DNA from: Stentor coeruleus
Taxonomy: Eukaryota > Ciliophora > Heterotrichea > Heterotrichida > Stentoridae
NCBI GenBank assembly: GCA_001970955.1
Contig: MPUH01000387.1
Coordinates: forward strand, 1-58,632
Direction of reading: 5' to 3'
Length of the DNA: 58,632 nucleotides
In this document: positions 18,045 through 28,957 of the stretch, in pieces
Position numbering within the stretch: the stretch's first letter is position 1
Layout: each line of letters begins with the position of its first letter
Notes under the pieces: model-generated
Databases searched by the model: none
What the model was told of the DNA's origin: nothing
The model's input: the letters and a program-made list of their open reading frames with translations, nothing else
Position numbers and translations under genes: made by a program

Positions 18045-18505
18045 TAAAATAATTACCGAAAATATAAAAACTTAATCTTCATATAAAATTTCCCCTTCCT
18101 ATAGGGTTTTTCAACACAAAACCCTTCTAAAACTAAGTTTCTACAATAACTTCTATCATAATTATATTTTTTTAAATCTGAATTTCCTAATATACTAGAT
18201 TCTACAATTTTAACATAGAATCCTTCAAGCTCTATTTTTCTAAACCAATTCCTATAAAATCAACCATAATATCCATTTACTATAAAACCCCATAATAAGC
18301 ATTACAAATCCTTCTTTTACACAATACTTCACTTTTTTTTTTTACATCAGAAACCCTTAATATCCTACCTTCTTCCTAAATCCTTTATTTATTATATCAT
18401 CTTATCATTATAAAACATAACCCTAATATCCTAATCTTTATAATGCCTTTCTTCATTCTTAATAAAAATTTGATCTCCCAATATATTTAATTGTCTATAA
18501 TATAA
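18045..18505. other. C-rich spacer upstream of the RING gene
   Basis: 460 bp, C-rich and G-poor on the + strand throughout (5' flank of the next + gene). No coding sign was seen. Confidence 0.6.
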
Positions 18506-19759
18506 ATGTCAAACAATCCCAGAGGTCAAAATCCTGGTCCAAGTAGACCCTCAGGACCATCAAGGGTACAGCAACCATCAAGAGGTGGATCGCAACGTGG
18601 GAGAGTTCAAAATCTTCCTACAAATAACAGAGTTAATCCAAGATTACAAGGTAATGATAGAACAAGAACTGAGAATTTAATGGTAAGCTTTTTTACACCA
18701 ATAGCTTCCATAGGAATTCCTGAAAGAAATATTAACGCCTTACAGCAAAGATTTGGAGCTTTTAAATCCCTTCCTCCTGGAGCAAATAATTTTGGTCAAG
18801 CTTTGATCATCAGTATTATCGATTATTCAATTATTAATTTTTCAACTGATATTATATGCTCAATGAATGAACTGTTTAATTTAAACTCTTATTTGATGCT
18901 CAAAGAAAGCGAAAGACAAACTGAGGTTATTTCGATGATATATAATATTATTATCAAAGCAGGGACTATTGAAGAAAAACTTATAGAAGCTCATAAGATT
19001 TACAATGATATGAATAATGAGATAAATTTACTGTTCAGGAATTGCCTTTATATTATTGTCAAACAGAAGTTTTATTCGAAAAAGTATGAGATTCAACAAA
19101 GTGTTAAGACCCAGGAGGAAATATTGAATTATGCGGGAAATATTACAGCCCAGCCTAATATTGAGGACTTTGTGTTTATAACAGATTATTTTGATATTAA
19201 TTTGAGGATATTATATGAACAGTCTATGCAATTGACTTTGTTTGGTACTGGTGTTAAATACCCAATTTACTTATTTGAAAGCGATAGAGGATACTTTCCA
19301 ATATATACACTAGAAGATTGCCAAATGCGTATACAAAACTATGCAGATTTTAGTGAAATGAGCACATTCTTAAGGCAAATTAGAGAAACTGAAAATAGAG
19401 ATATGGATAAAGAAATTGTTTGTTTGAATGAAGAAATTTTAAAAGCTAAAGAAGAAAGTAATGCTTATATTGAAGTGTTTTTTGCCTTGAATAGTTATGT
19501 AAATCCAACATTAGTTTGTGATGAAGCTGTTAAAAATCTTGGCACTTGTGAGAATTTTAATAAGATAAAATGTGTTTTGGATGAACTGAGCTGTAGATAC
19601 TGTAATAAATTGACAAGAATAGGTGTGCTTGATTGCGAACATCAGTTTTGTGTGAATTGTGTAGCGATTAGTGGTTATTCAAATGATAATAGAATTATAT
19701 GTCCTATTTGCTATTATCTTACTGATTATACGAAAGTTATTCATTTATGGAATCAGTAG
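18506..19759 (+). CDS. RING-finger protein with Arg/Gly/Pro-rich N-terminus, 417 aa
   Basis: Residues 1-50 are low-complexity and rich in Pro, Arg, Gly and Gln (SRGGSQRGR). Residues 60-360 are a helical region I do not recognise. A RING-type zinc finger closes the protein at about 367-410: CRYCNKL, LDCEHQFCVNCVAIS, CPICYYL. The Cys/His spacing is compatible with C3HC4, so it probably binds an E2 and acts as an E3 ubiquitin ligase. The substrate is unknown. The start has the context ATAATATAAATG. The next gene follows 45 nt after the TAG stop. Confidence 0.8.
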   Translation: MSNNPRGQNPGPSRPSGPSRVQQPSRGGSQRGRVQNLPTNNRVNPRLQGNDRTRTENLMVSFFTPIASIGIPERNINALQQRFGAFKSLPPGANNFGQALIISIIDYSIINFSTDIICSMNELFNLNSYLMLKESERQTEVISMIYNIIIKAGTIEEKLIEAHKIYNDMNNEINLLFRNCLYIIVKQKFYSKKYEIQQSVKTQEEILNYAGNITAQPNIEDFVFITDYFDINLRILYEQSMQLTLFGTGVKYPIYLFESDRGYFPIYTLEDCQMRIQNYADFSEMSTFLRQIRETENRDMDKEIVCLNEEILKAKEESNAYIEVFFALNSYVNPTLVCDEAVKNLGTCENFNKIKCVLDELSCRYCNKLTRIGVLDCEHQFCVNCVAISGYSNDNRIICPICYYLTDYTKVIHLWNQ

Positions 19760-19804
19760 TGAGGTTTTAATTATAGGCTAAATAATCAAATTATAATAAT
19801 AAGC

Positions 19805-20668
19805 ATGGGCTGTAATTCGGGTAAAATCAATAGAAAAGAAAAAGCTGAAATCATAAAAAACGCTATCGACATAGACAATTACAAAGCTATGGCCGATCTT
19901 TTAAATCAGGAAATAAAGTCAACGAAAAACCCTGAACTTGTAGATCAACCACAATTAAATTATGATGGGTTCACCTTTTCAGTCTTTGGGTACTCATTAT
20001 ATAAAGGACAAACAAACTGCTTCAAATGTCTTTACAAAAACTACAAAGCAGGTGTTTTAGAGCTTATAAATTCTTATCATTCACAAGGACTTAATCCTGT
20101 AAGCGTTTTATGCTCTTTAGGAAATGTTGATTTGCTGAGGTATTTTTTCCCAATTTATTTAGAAACAAAAGAAGCTTGTGAGTTTCAGGAGGTCACATCT
20201 TTGTTTACACCAGTTCAAGTTGCAGCAAAATGTGGTCATATTTCGATTTTGAATTATTTTAACCAATATTTTAAAGGTAAACCTCCTTATTCTTATGATG
20301 CAAAAGGACGAAATATACAAGGGGAAAACTCAGCGACGCTTGCCTTAAAAGAAGGACAATATTCAACTTTAAAATACATTCATGAAAAACTTGGGGTGTC
20401 AATAGATGGTATAAAAGATCCTATTGGTATATGCCTTATTGGAGCCTCAGAAAAAAAAGGACGTGAATATCTTGAATGTGCGGTTTATATAATAGAAACA
20501 CTTAATTATTCGGTTCGAAAACACCACTTAAGCCTTTTGAATGATAATGATTTGTTCAGTAGGTACCTTAACACAAAATACCTTGAAAATGAAATAACAC
20601 AACTTCCAAATGTATCTCAGGGCTCAGTGGCTACTAATATCTCTACAGAATATCCTTCACTAGCTTAA
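19805..20668 (+). CDS. Ankyrin-repeat protein with N-terminal acylation motif, 287 aa
   Basis: Starts MGCNSGKINRKEK, a good N-myristoylation signal (Gly2, Ser5) with Cys3 as a possible palmitoylation site, so membrane attachment is likely. Ankyrin-type helices follow: LNPVSVLCSLGNVDLLRYF (about 99-117), FTPVQVAAKCGHISILNYF (about 136-154) and NSATLALKEGQYSTLKYI (about 175-192). Outside the repeats I see no enzyme motif. Ankyrin repeats mediate protein binding; the partner is unknown. Confidence 0.75.
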   Translation: MGCNSGKINRKEKAEIIKNAIDIDNYKAMADLLNQEIKSTKNPELVDQPQLNYDGFTFSVFGYSLYKGQTNCFKCLYKNYKAGVLELINSYHSQGLNPVSVLCSLGNVDLLRYFFPIYLETKEACEFQEVTSLFTPVQVAAKCGHISILNYFNQYFKGKPPYSYDAKGRNIQGENSATLALKEGQYSTLKYIHEKLGVSIDGIKDPIGICLIGASEKKGREYLECAVYIIETLNYSVRKHHLSLLNDNDLFSRYLNTKYLENEITQLPNVSQGSVATNISTEYPSLA

Positions 20669-20999
20669 TCTTAATACTGCATATAAATTTAGGTAAATAG
20701 GCTAATCATTATTGATAAAACAAATGATATGGAAAAATATTGTAATTTGTATGTATTGTGGAGGATTATTTTGAGTTAATTTATCTTAATTTTATGTTAA
20801 ATAACACCTGATTATTTTCCTATCATTCTTAAATATGAAAACCTTTCAAAACCTCCTCATAAAATTTCCAACCTTATCCTCCAATTCTACCTCTTAACTC
20901 ACCCAATAAAAAAACCTTCTCTAAAAAGTCAATCTTTCTTCAAACTCCACACCTTCCATAAAAAATCTCATCAATCAATTCTAAGCCATTTATAAAAGA
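20669..20999. other. Spacer upstream of the eS8 gene
   Basis: 330 bp. The right part is extremely C-rich (18 C and 1 G in 20881-20940). No gene seen. Confidence 0.6.
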
Positions 21000-21629
21000 A
21001 TGGGAATTTCTAGAGACTCACGACATAAACGTAGGAAAACAGGTGGTCGCATGCCCATTCATCAAAAAAAGCGAGCATTTGAAAAAGCTCGTCAACCAGC
21101 TATGACAAAAATAGGTCACAAGCGTGTTCATATTGTTAGATGTAGAGGAGGCAACCATAAGTATCGTGCTTTACGTCTAGATGTAGGCAATTTTGTATGG
21201 ACAAGTGAAAACTTAGCTTCAAAATCTCGTGTTTTATGGGTCGTTTATAACGCTACAAATAATGAATTGGTCAGAACTAATACTCTTACAAAGAATACTA
21301 TTGTCGAAATTGATGCAACACCTTTTAAAGCTCTTTATTCTAAAAAATATGGTATTGATCTTGGGAAAGTGAAAAAAGAAGAGACAGAACAAAAGAAGGA
21401 ACAATCAGAAAAAGCAAAGAAAGTATGGGAAGAAAAGAAAAAGAAATGGGAAGAATTAGGTAAGAATTTGTTTATTGATCCATTGGTTAAGGAGGAGTTT
21501 AAGGTAGGAAGACTTTTAGCTTGTATTTCTTCAAGACCTGGACAGAGTGGAAGGGCTGATGGTTATGTTTTGGAGGGACCTGAGTTAGAGTTTTATAAGA
21601 AAAAGATTGAAAAGAAGTCTAAGCAGTAA
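21000..21629 (+). CDS. RPS8: 40S ribosomal protein S8 (eS8), 209 aa
   Basis: A structural protein of the small ribosomal subunit. The start [19 protein letters not shown] is the invariant eS8 N-terminus, followed by [24 protein letters not shown] and [20 protein letters not shown]. The middle holds a Lys/Glu-rich insertion (about 120-150). The C-terminal part, [30 protein letters not shown], is also standard. Length is normal for eukaryotic eS8, with no introns. The very strong match makes this the safest call in the window. Confidence 0.98.
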   Translation: MGISRDSRHKRRKTGGRMPIHQKKRAFEKARQPAMTKIGHKRVHIVRCRGGNHKYRALRLDVGNFVWTSENLASKSRVLWVVYNATNNELVRTNTLTKNTIVEIDATPFKALYSKKYGIDLGKVKKEETEQKKEQSEKAKKVWEEKKKKWEELGKNLFIDPLVKEEFKVGRLLACISSRPGQSGRADGYVLEGPELEFYKKKIEKKSKQ

Positions 21630-21830
21630 GTTAGTTAGGATTTTTTTTAGTTTTTAATTGTGAAGGTTAAGTTTTAGGTTTAAGATTATAATTTTTTATG
21701 AGGTTTTTATGATGAAATGATTTGTCATGATGATTAGGAATTTAGGGTTATATGATTTTTATGTTGGGAAATATGGATTATAAAAATTTTATGATGAATA
21801 ATTTAAGGGGGTTTTTTTGATATATAATTA

Positions 21831-24800
21831 TTAATTATTGATTAAAGTAAGAGCTTCATCTAGTGTTTTCTTAACATTTTTAGTTTCTTGATGATTTTCT
21901 CCGTATACTTCTTTGTAGATTTTAAAAGCTTTTTTTAAATATTTTATCGAATATAGCATATCTTCAGCGTAAAATTTTCCATACAAATAATAAATTTTGC
22001 CAATGTCCGACTGACTTTTATGTTTTTTGAAAATTATCATTGCTTTTTCAAACTCTAAAAATGCTAAATCTTCTTGTCCATTCTTCAAGTAACAAATTCC
22101 AATATCTTTAAAAATATTTCCTTGTTTAGTCCCAGTTAAATAATAAACCGCTTCACTTAGTTTTTTAATCGCATCAATATACTTTTCTCTATCTTTTAAA
22201 AAAACTCCATATGCACAAATTGCATTAATATGTTCATTTGAATATTTCCCATAATTCTTTTCAGCAATCTCTAAAGCTAATTTCATATAATCTTCACCTT
22301 CAATAGTCTGACCAACTTTAGTAAAAGCATCTGCAAGTCTTATTAAATGTTTACTTTCATCTATCATCAAGGCATTTCTATTTAAAACCTTTAATAATTT
22401 ATAACTATCAAAAGCCAAATTTTTTGCAATAAGATATTCCGCACATTCATCAGCAAGTTTATATGCAATAGTATATTCATCATACAATTTATTAGTATTT
22501 TCATATACTATCTTACCTTGTTCAATAATAATTAATTGAAATTCTAATGATTTCTGTTTATTATTTAAAACTTCAGAGTTTTTAAAAGCTTTTTTAGCCC
22601 ATCTATAAGATTTTAATGATATAATTCCATTGTTTATAGCTTTTGAATACAAATCACAAGCTTGATTTAGGTTATTTTTTTTCTGTTCTAGCCTTGCTAA
22701 ACTAGCAATAGTATTTGATATTTCTATATTATCAGAAGATTTTATAAGGATTTTTCTTTTTAAAATCAAACTTCTTTCTAAATATTCCTGAGCTTTAATC
22801 ATATCCTTATTCCTCATATACAATAACCCAAACAACTCAACAATTTTCGCATATATCAAAAACTCCTCGCCACCAGCTTTAAAAACAGTAATTTCAGCTA
22901 ATTTCGTATATTCCAAACCTTTTTGAACATTTTTTTCTACTTTTTCATAAAACCTTCCTATATTATAATAAATATCCCCAACAAAAATATGACTATCACC
23001 AAAATTTTCGATTCTTATTTTTAAACATAATTCTAAATGAGCCTTTTGACTAAAACATTTCTTTGTTTCCCCATATATTCTTGATAATAATAAATGTAAT
23101 AAACCTAAAATCCTATGAGAATTTCCTATCATTAACTCAAGTTTTACTTTAATATTCTCAACAAGATTTTCTAATTCATTTAAAATATTTTCTTTAGTTA
23201 AAGGTATAGGTAATCCTTCAATTTGAACTAAAGGGGTTATAAGGTTTATATAATTAAAGCAAATAGTCCAATTTTCTTTAATGGCAAATGTATTGGCAAG
23301 TTTTAATAATACTAATATTAAAGATATAGATGGAGCACGGCTATATAAGAAACTTGAATATGGGAATAAGAATTCTTGTAAATCTTGATCATTAAGTGAA
23401 AGTCCACAAATACCATGGATTGTGCAATATACAGCTTCAGGTAAAACAAGTTGTTGGAAGTTTATGTCAGTTTTATGTATAATAATTCCAGCGATTTTGC
23501 CACTATCACCAATATAATCATAAGCTCTAACAAGATAAGCATTAGCAATAAACTTATACTGTTCATCTAAAGAGCTTTTAATAATTCCAATAAATATATC
23601 TATTGATTCTAAAGCTTGAAAATTCTTCAAATAACTACACCCAAGGGCGAATTTACCCTGTTCTTCATATTTCTCTATACCTTTAAAACATATAACCGCA
23701 TGCTTAAAACTCTCAATAGCAGAAACAATATTAAGTTCAATATTTAAATCATATTTCCCTTTAAGGAAAAAAATAACCCCAGCTTCAACTGAAAAATCTT
23801 CATCTAAATACCTTGAAAATTTATCTAATAAAATCGAAACCCGATTTTCTTCTTTATAAGAATCTAAAAATTTACATTCAGCATAAAGGGCAAAATATGC
23901 TTGTTTTAAAATATCAACATAATAGATTTCTTTAATAGAACATTTACTAAGAAAGCTATAAAAATTCGAATTTAAAACAATACAAAAACCTTTAACTTCT
24001 TCTATAAGGGCAAAAGGACTAAGTTGACATATCAAAAGGTCAAGATTATAATCAGATTGGCTTAGGATATTAAAAATCTTATAAGCTAAACGACGAGGGA
24101 TGAATAAGTTTTCTAATAAACTCAAACTGAAAAGTAAATCTTTACTATATGGGATTAGTTTTGATATACAATTTAAAAGTACAGTAAAAACCCCATCTTG
24201 ACCTTTTATTATATTTAAAGTTTCAATAAGTAAATCAAGTGTTGTAAGTTTATGTTTTAAAATTTTTATTGCTAGATCTATAGCCATATAATTGTTGTCA
24301 AGATATTGATATAAAGATGAAGTATTATAATCATTTAAATAGATATTAATAATACTATCATCTAGAGGAAAAACTTCATATTTTAATTGGTAGATATCTT
24401 TAGAAGATGTGAGTATTATATGACCAGTTTTTGGAATATAGTTTTCGATAGAGTTAAATGAATTGATGTTATCGAAAATCAAAAGAAAAGGTCGGGATTG
24501 TTTTTCTAAGTATCGGATAACAGAGGATATCATATCATCAAGTGAATCTTGGATTATGAGTTTTAGTCTACGTGATAGTTCGATGAACTTTTTGTTTATT
24601 ATACGTTTTGATTCGCTTGGGATAAAAAATATCAGATGGTAAAAATCAAGTTTTGAATATGCGTAATTTAATGCTAAGATTGTCTTCCCTGATCCTGATG
24701 GGCCACTTATCTGAAATATTTTATGTTGGGTTTTAAGTAAGAGTTGTATATAACTAATATCACATTGCGAATGGGGTAGTTTTGGTAAATTAAAAAAATA

Positions 24801-26039
24801 ATCCATTGGGATCTCTTCTTTCTCACTCTTACAATACAAATTTACTGAATATTCATAAAATTGCTGAAACTGAAAAAACATCTTAATCTGTTCATTATCT
24901 TTCTGTTTACTCTTCTCTTCTAACACCCCTTGTACCCCAAAATCCATATTCATAGCTTTTATTTGTGTTAAAATCTCTACACATATCCCTCTAATTATCC
25001 ACACATCTTTAGTATCAAAATTACTAAAGTATAAATATTCCCCTAATAACTCAATTTCTTCAATTCCTGATGATAATTTTGTTAATATTAATCCAATACA
25101 TTCCCATGAAGAACTTAAACTTCTATCAATCATACACCTAAGTAAATTACAGCAATCTTTACAATCACTAAGTTCAAGTAAAATCATATCGCTAATCAAA
25201 TCTCTATTACATGTAAAAGATTTATTAAAGCAATCAATAACTGTTTTCATATCAATTTTTTTTTTAAAATGATTTGAAAGAAGTGAATCAATTTGTAAAT
25301 TAATTGCATCATTGATTGGGGTGTTGAAATTTTCTAATAAATTTTCTATTAAAACTAGGTTTAATGAAAAACAAAATTCTGGGAGAAAATCTTTGGATAT
25401 ATTTTTGCGAATATTTTCAATTGAGTTTTTTAAATAGTCTAGTTTGGAAGTATTAAAATTCAGTTGGGTGTTGATAGTTTTAGCTAAGACTAAATAATAT
25501 CTAGCAAGCATAGATAGTTTATATCGTAAATACACACAGTTTTTATTAAAAAATATTTCAGGTAGGCTGAGTATTTGTAAAATCTCTGAGAAGATACTGA
25601 AAAAGTCGCAGGAAGATGTTATTTCAATGTTTTCAATTGATTTTATTGATTCGAAGCAGATTTCACCTATTAATAGTTTTTCTCTAAAAATACTCAGGTT
25701 CTTTTTTATCGTGTTTATTAAAATATCGTCATTTTGCATAAACAATTCTATAGGAGAAACAAAAATACCTTTGCTTAAACGTTCTTCTATGGTTTTTTTT
25801 TGGTTTTTACGTTTTGGAGATTGTTGGCCTGTGTTATTACAGTTACCTCCTCCTTTTAGTCCTTCCCAACCTAAGAAAAGACAATTTTGCATGTATCGAA
25901 CTTGGAATTGATTGAAATTAGCTTTTAGTTGTATGATGGGAATTGAATGGGCTAGAAGGAGACCAGATTTTGCATAGATACTTGCTTGAGAGTTTATTAT
26001 AAAAGCCAAGTACCCTTCACGGGTTATGATTTGAGTCAT
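21831..26039 (-). CDS. STAND-type ATPase with C-terminal tetratricopeptide repeats, 1402 aa
   Basis: A large signalling-ATPase architecture. Residues 1-410 are an unrecognised helical N-terminal region with a short Gly/Asn-rich linker near 63-75. A P-loop NTPase domain (NB-ARC/NACHT-like) occupies about 420-690, with Walker A GPSGSGKT (446-453) and Walker B-like RPFLLIFDNINSF (near 515). TPR-like helical pairs run from about 740 to 1400 and include clear units (LGDSHIFVGDIYYNIGRFYEKVEKN-type, EAVYYLTGTKQGNIFKDIGICYLK, EKAMIIFKKHKSQSDIGKIYYLYGKF). STAND proteins switch by ATP/ADP exchange and oligomerise on ligand binding by the repeats. In protists they may serve signalling or defence, but nothing here decides which. 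Confidence 0.8.
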   Translation of the reverse strand: MTQIITREGYLAFIINSQASIYAKSGLLLAHSIPIIQLKANFNQFQVRYMQNCLFLGWEGLKGGGNCNNTGQQSPKRKNQKKTIEERLSKGIFVSPIELFMQNDDILINTIKKNLSIFREKLLIGEICFESIKSIENIEITSSCDFFSIFSEILQILSLPEIFFNKNCVYLRYKLSMLARYYLVLAKTINTQLNFNTSKLDYLKNSIENIRKNISKDFLPEFCFSLNLVLIENLLENFNTPINDAINLQIDSLLSNHFKKKIDMKTVIDCFNKSFTCNRDLISDMILLELSDCKDCCNLLRCMIDRSLSSSWECIGLILTKLSSGIEEIELLGEYLYFSNFDTKDVWIIRGICVEILTQIKAMNMDFGVQGVLEEKSKQKDNEQIKMFFQFQQFYEYSVNLYCKSEKEEIPMDYFFNLPKLPHSQCDISYIQLLLKTQHKIFQISGPSGSGKTILALNYAYSKLDFYHLIFFIPSESKRIINKKFIELSRRLKLIIQDSLDDMISSVIRYLEKQSRPFLLIFDNINSFNSIENYIPKTGHIILTSSKDIYQLKYEVFPLDDSIINIYLNDYNTSSLYQYLDNNYMAIDLAIKILKHKLTTLDLLIETLNIIKGQDGVFTVLLNCISKLIPYSKDLLFSLSLLENLFIPRRLAYKIFNILSQSDYNLDLLICQLSPFALIEEVKGFCIVLNSNFYSFLSKCSIKEIYYVDILKQAYFALYAECKFLDSYKEENRVSILLDKFSRYLDEDFSVEAGVIFFLKGKYDLNIELNIVSAIESFKHAVICFKGIEKYEEQGKFALGCSYLKNFQALESIDIFIGIIKSSLDEQYKFIANAYLVRAYDYIGDSGKIAGIIIHKTDINFQQLVLPEAVYCTIHGICGLSLNDQDLQEFLFPYSSFLYSRAPSISLILVLLKLANTFAIKENWTICFNYINLITPLVQIEGLPIPLTKENILNELENLVENIKVKLELMIGNSHRILGLLHLLLSRIYGETKKCFSQKAHLELCLKIRIENFGDSHIFVGDIYYNIGRFYEKVEKNVQKGLEYTKLAEITVFKAGGEEFLIYAKIVELFGLLYMRNKDMIKAQEYLERSLILKRKILIKSSDNIEISNTIASLARLEQKKNNLNQACDLYSKAINNGIISLKSYRWAKKAFKNSEVLNNKQKSLEFQLIIIEQGKIVYENTNKLYDEYTIAYKLADECAEYLIAKNLAFDSYKLLKVLNRNALMIDESKHLIRLADAFTKVGQTIEGEDYMKLALEIAEKNYGKYSNEHINAICAYGVFLKDREKYIDAIKKLSEAVYYLTGTKQGNIFKDIGICYLKNGQEDLAFLEFEKAMIIFKKHKSQSDIGKIYYLYGKFYAEDMLYSIKYLKKAFKIYKEVYGENHQETKNVKKTLDEALTLINN

Positions 26040-26643
26040 TTTAATATTTTTTTTTATATATGTTGAAGATATAGATAGGTTGGTTTTTAGAATTATTATG
26101 TAAAAGTTAATGATTTTTAGATTGAGGATTATATTGGGGAAATGATAAGGTTTGAGGTTTGGAGAAAGGAAGCTTTTTTAGGCTTATGAAAATGTGGAGG
26201 GATGATTGATAAGTAAAGGATTTATATGAAAAAGTTTAAGTTTTTAGTGGAAGAAGGTTTTGGATATTTAGATTTAGTATTTTTATATTAAGTTGTTTTA
26301 CTTGAAGCTTATATTTTTTTATGGTATTTTAATTGTGATGTAAAAAATAACCAAAAATGTCTAGTGATTGTATTTTTTTTAGTGATAATTTTTGCATATC
26401 AGAGGTTGTAGGTAAAAATTAGAAGTTGATAAAATTTAAATAACAAACCTCACAAAAAAATCCTCATCCATAAAAAACCAAAAAAATCTTCATGACAATG
26501 ACCTCTAAATCTTTATCCTTACCCTAAAACACTTTCCACTTCTCATAAACCCTTCCATCCTCCCCTCTCCATCTATTTTCAACTAACGATTTCGCGCAAA
26601 TTCGAATTTCAAAAAAAAGCCATAAAAATCTTACAAACGAAAA
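26040..26643. other. Divergent promoter-containing spacer between the STAND and TTLL genes
   Basis: 600 bp between two genes reading away from each other. The left half is G-rich on the + strand (5' flank of the minus gene). Near 26430 it switches to C-rich (5' flank of the plus gene). No coding sign was seen. Confidence 0.55.
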
Positions 26644-28117
26644 ATGCATGGGAAAAAGCCTCGAGTCTGTATCTCCCGTAATTAATATCCAGATACAAAA
26701 TATGAAATAGTAAAAACCGTATCTCAAAAACTTACATGGCCATTAACCTTATCAAATACTGATTGGGACATCCTTTGGCAAGATTCAAGTGTTCCAGCAA
26801 AATATCTAGCATCAATGCACAGCAACCAAAAAATCAACCATTTTCCAGGTATCTACGAAATCTCACGTAAAAACAACCTGGCAAAAAATCTAAAACAATT
26901 CCAAAAAGCTTTCCCTTCAGATTACAATTTTTTCCCAGAAAGTTGGATTTTACCTCAGGATTATAGAGAAGTTAGGGAAAATCTTGCTTGTGGGGATACT
27001 TTTATATTAAAACCTCAAGCAAAAAGTCAAGGGAAAGGGATTTATTTGATAATGGAAGAAAGTTCATTGAAAAGTACATCTGAATTTGTAGTACAAAAAT
27101 ACATTGATGATCCTTTTCTTATTAATGGTTTGAAATTCGATTTTAGAGTTTATGCTTTAATAACTAGTGCTGAACCTTTGAATATATGGATAAATACTGA
27201 AGGTTTAGCTAGATTTGCTACAGAAATATATGAGAAACCTAATGCTAAGAATATTGATAATAGGTTTATGCATTTGACTAATTATGCGGTTAATAAAACA
27301 CATCCGAATTATGCTCAAAGTAATGGGATTTTTGATGAAAATAGTCATAAGAGGACAATTTCTAGTGTTTTACAGGTAATTTTTTAGGTAGGGTTTTAAG
27401 GAGAAAGGATTAGATGCTGAAAGAGTTTGGTTAGAAATCTGTGATATTGTTGTTAAGACTATTGCTTGTGTACAACCGTTTCTAGCGAGTACGTATAGAA
27501 ATGCACAACCGAATGATGAGAGTGGGGCAATGTGCTTTGAAATTCTGGGCTTTGATGTACTGATTGATCAAAACTTGAAACCCTGGCTTTTGGAGGTAAA
27601 TTTTACCCCTAGTTTTTCTATCGATTCAGTACTTGACGCAACAATAAAAGGTCAACTGATTTTCGACACCCTCCGCCTAGTTCACTTCTTATCAAACCCT
27701 TTCCCAAAAATATTCCGAAGCAAATCTTTCACACACAATCACCCAAACCAAAACAAAAGATGTGATACAGAAAGTTCAGATACTTACAAACCCGAAGATA
27801 TCCTCCAAAAAACATTAGAAAAAGAATATCGAGGCAACCTTCGCCCAATCTACCCAGCTCCATATCAGCATTTCTATCAAAAGTTTTTAAAATTCTCCGA
27901 TCGATATTGGAAAACTGCTTTTAAAAAATCTGAAATGTATATAATCCCAGAAGCAAAGTCATATAAAATGCTAAAAAAACAAGAAAAACTAGAAAAAACT
28001 CATAAACAAAGATACTCACCAATAAAAATAAGAGAAAATTCTTCACCTACCAGGATAAAACTTTTATCAAAAGCTTTACAAAAAGATAAGATAATTATCG
28101 AAATGCAAAGTACTTAA
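26644..28117 (+). CDS. Tubulin tyrosine ligase-like protein (TTLL, probable polyglutamylase; spliced, 480 aa)
   Basis: Three exons with introns at 26678-26692 (15 nt) and 27376-27391 (16 nt). Splicing gives MHGKKPRVCIS joined to HTKYEIVKTV, then TDWDILWQD, matching the TTLL N-terminal lobe. The ATP-grasp core follows: FILKPQAKSQGKG (115-127), FDFRVYALI (about 160-168, including the conserved DFR), FMHLTNYAVNK and, after the second splice, GFDVLIDQNLKPWLLEVNFTPSF with Glu307 and Asn309 binding Mg-ATP. A basic tail (about 375-480) may bind microtubules. TTLLs add Glu, Gly or Tyr to tubulin in cilia and basal bodies. The closest motifs suggest the glutamylase branch (TTLL4/6/9/13), inferred. The longest unspliced ORF would miss the first 52 residues and break at the second intron. 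Confidence 0.9.
26678..26692 (+). other. 15-nt intron in the TTLL gene
   Basis: GTAATTAATATCCAG, phase 1. Removing it restores the conserved RVCIS-HTKYEIV motif. Confidence 0.88.
27376..27391 (+). other. 16-nt intron in the TTLL gene
   Basis: GTAATTTTTTAGGTAG, phase 0. Removal joins SSVLQ to GFKEKGLDAERVWLEI and brings the 27392-28117 segment into the same frame. Splicing at the internal TAG (12 nt) would hit a stop a few codons on, so the 16-nt form is preferred. Confidence 0.88.
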
Positions 28118-28123
28118 TAATTA

Positions 28124-28957
28124 TTAAAAATCCAAATCTTTATTATCAGACATTGATGCGATTTCAGGATAGTTATGGGTATACCATTGAATAGCAGATT
28201 TAACAGATTTGTTATAATAAATAGCTGTTTGGGAAAATGATTTTCGGTTAAGAGGATCTTGTAGTTTGTTAAGTTGGATAAGGTTTTCGATCATTTTATT
28301 CTCATATGTATTTCCACTAGATATCACAACTGGATTATCAAAAAACTCCTATTTAAAACTTACAAGTGTTAATGGGCACATCAAAGATTCCATTGGTTTG
28401 CTGCTTTTTACCATAAACTTATTAACTTTTTCATAAATGTTTTTTGGTAAAATTGGTTTGTAGTAATTTTCCATAATATTTTTCCTATGGTTTTTCTCAA
28501 TAATAGGCTTAAGTTCAAGTATTTTTGTTTTTAGATTTTTTATATACTCTGTTAAAGAGTTTGTGAGGACTGAGACTGGTAGGGTTTCCAAATATTGGAA
28601 AAAAACTATAGATTCATTAAGTTGGTTTAGTGATTCTGAAGAAAAATTCAATGATTGGGCAACTTTGGATTTTATGCATAAAAAGATACCTTTGAAATTC
28701 TCTTTATCTAGTTTGTATGCTGCATAACCATCATCGAAAGAATTGGAATATTTTTTTAGTTTGTAGTAGCAGAGGCCACGATTTGAGAAATAAACTGATA
28801 CACTAGAGTTGATTTTTATTGCTTTACTATACTTCGCAATCGCATCTTCATATTTCCCTTCCCTAAAAAACGCATTTCCCTCACATTTAAACTCTTCAGA
28901 GTTGCCTATAATCGCTTTATCTTCAGCATCCCCTTTAACACAAAAGCAACTTCCCAT
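28124..28957 (-). CDS. CHIP/STUB1-like TPR plus U-box ubiquitin ligase (spliced, 272 aa)
   Basis: Two exons with a 15-nt intron at 28349-28363. Residues 18-135 carry TPRs (FKCEGNAFFREGKYEDAIAKYSKAIKI, VYFSNRGLCYYKLKKYSNSF), the Hsp70/Hsp90-tail-binding module of CHIP. A helical hairpin follows (about 140-185). Across the splice comes a U-box at about 193-262 (MCPLTL joined to EFFDNPVVISSGNTYE, then DPLNRKSF and SVKSAIQWYTHNYPE). CHIP ubiquitinates chaperone clients for degradation. The N-terminus MGSCFCVKG looks dually acylated (Gly2 myristoylation, Cys4/Cys6 palmitoylation), which animal CHIP lacks. The gene ends 6 nt from the convergent TTLL stop. Confidence 0.88.
28349..28363 (-). other. 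15-nt intron in the CHIP-like gene
   Basis: Sense sequence GTAAGTTTTAAATAG, phase 0, with an in-frame TAG. It falls inside the U-box, whose motif is restored by removal. Confidence 0.9.

Noticed and set aside
26524..26727. 67-codon minus-strand frame
   Set aside because: It overlaps the first exons of the TTLL gene, which are supported by conserved motifs on the + strand.
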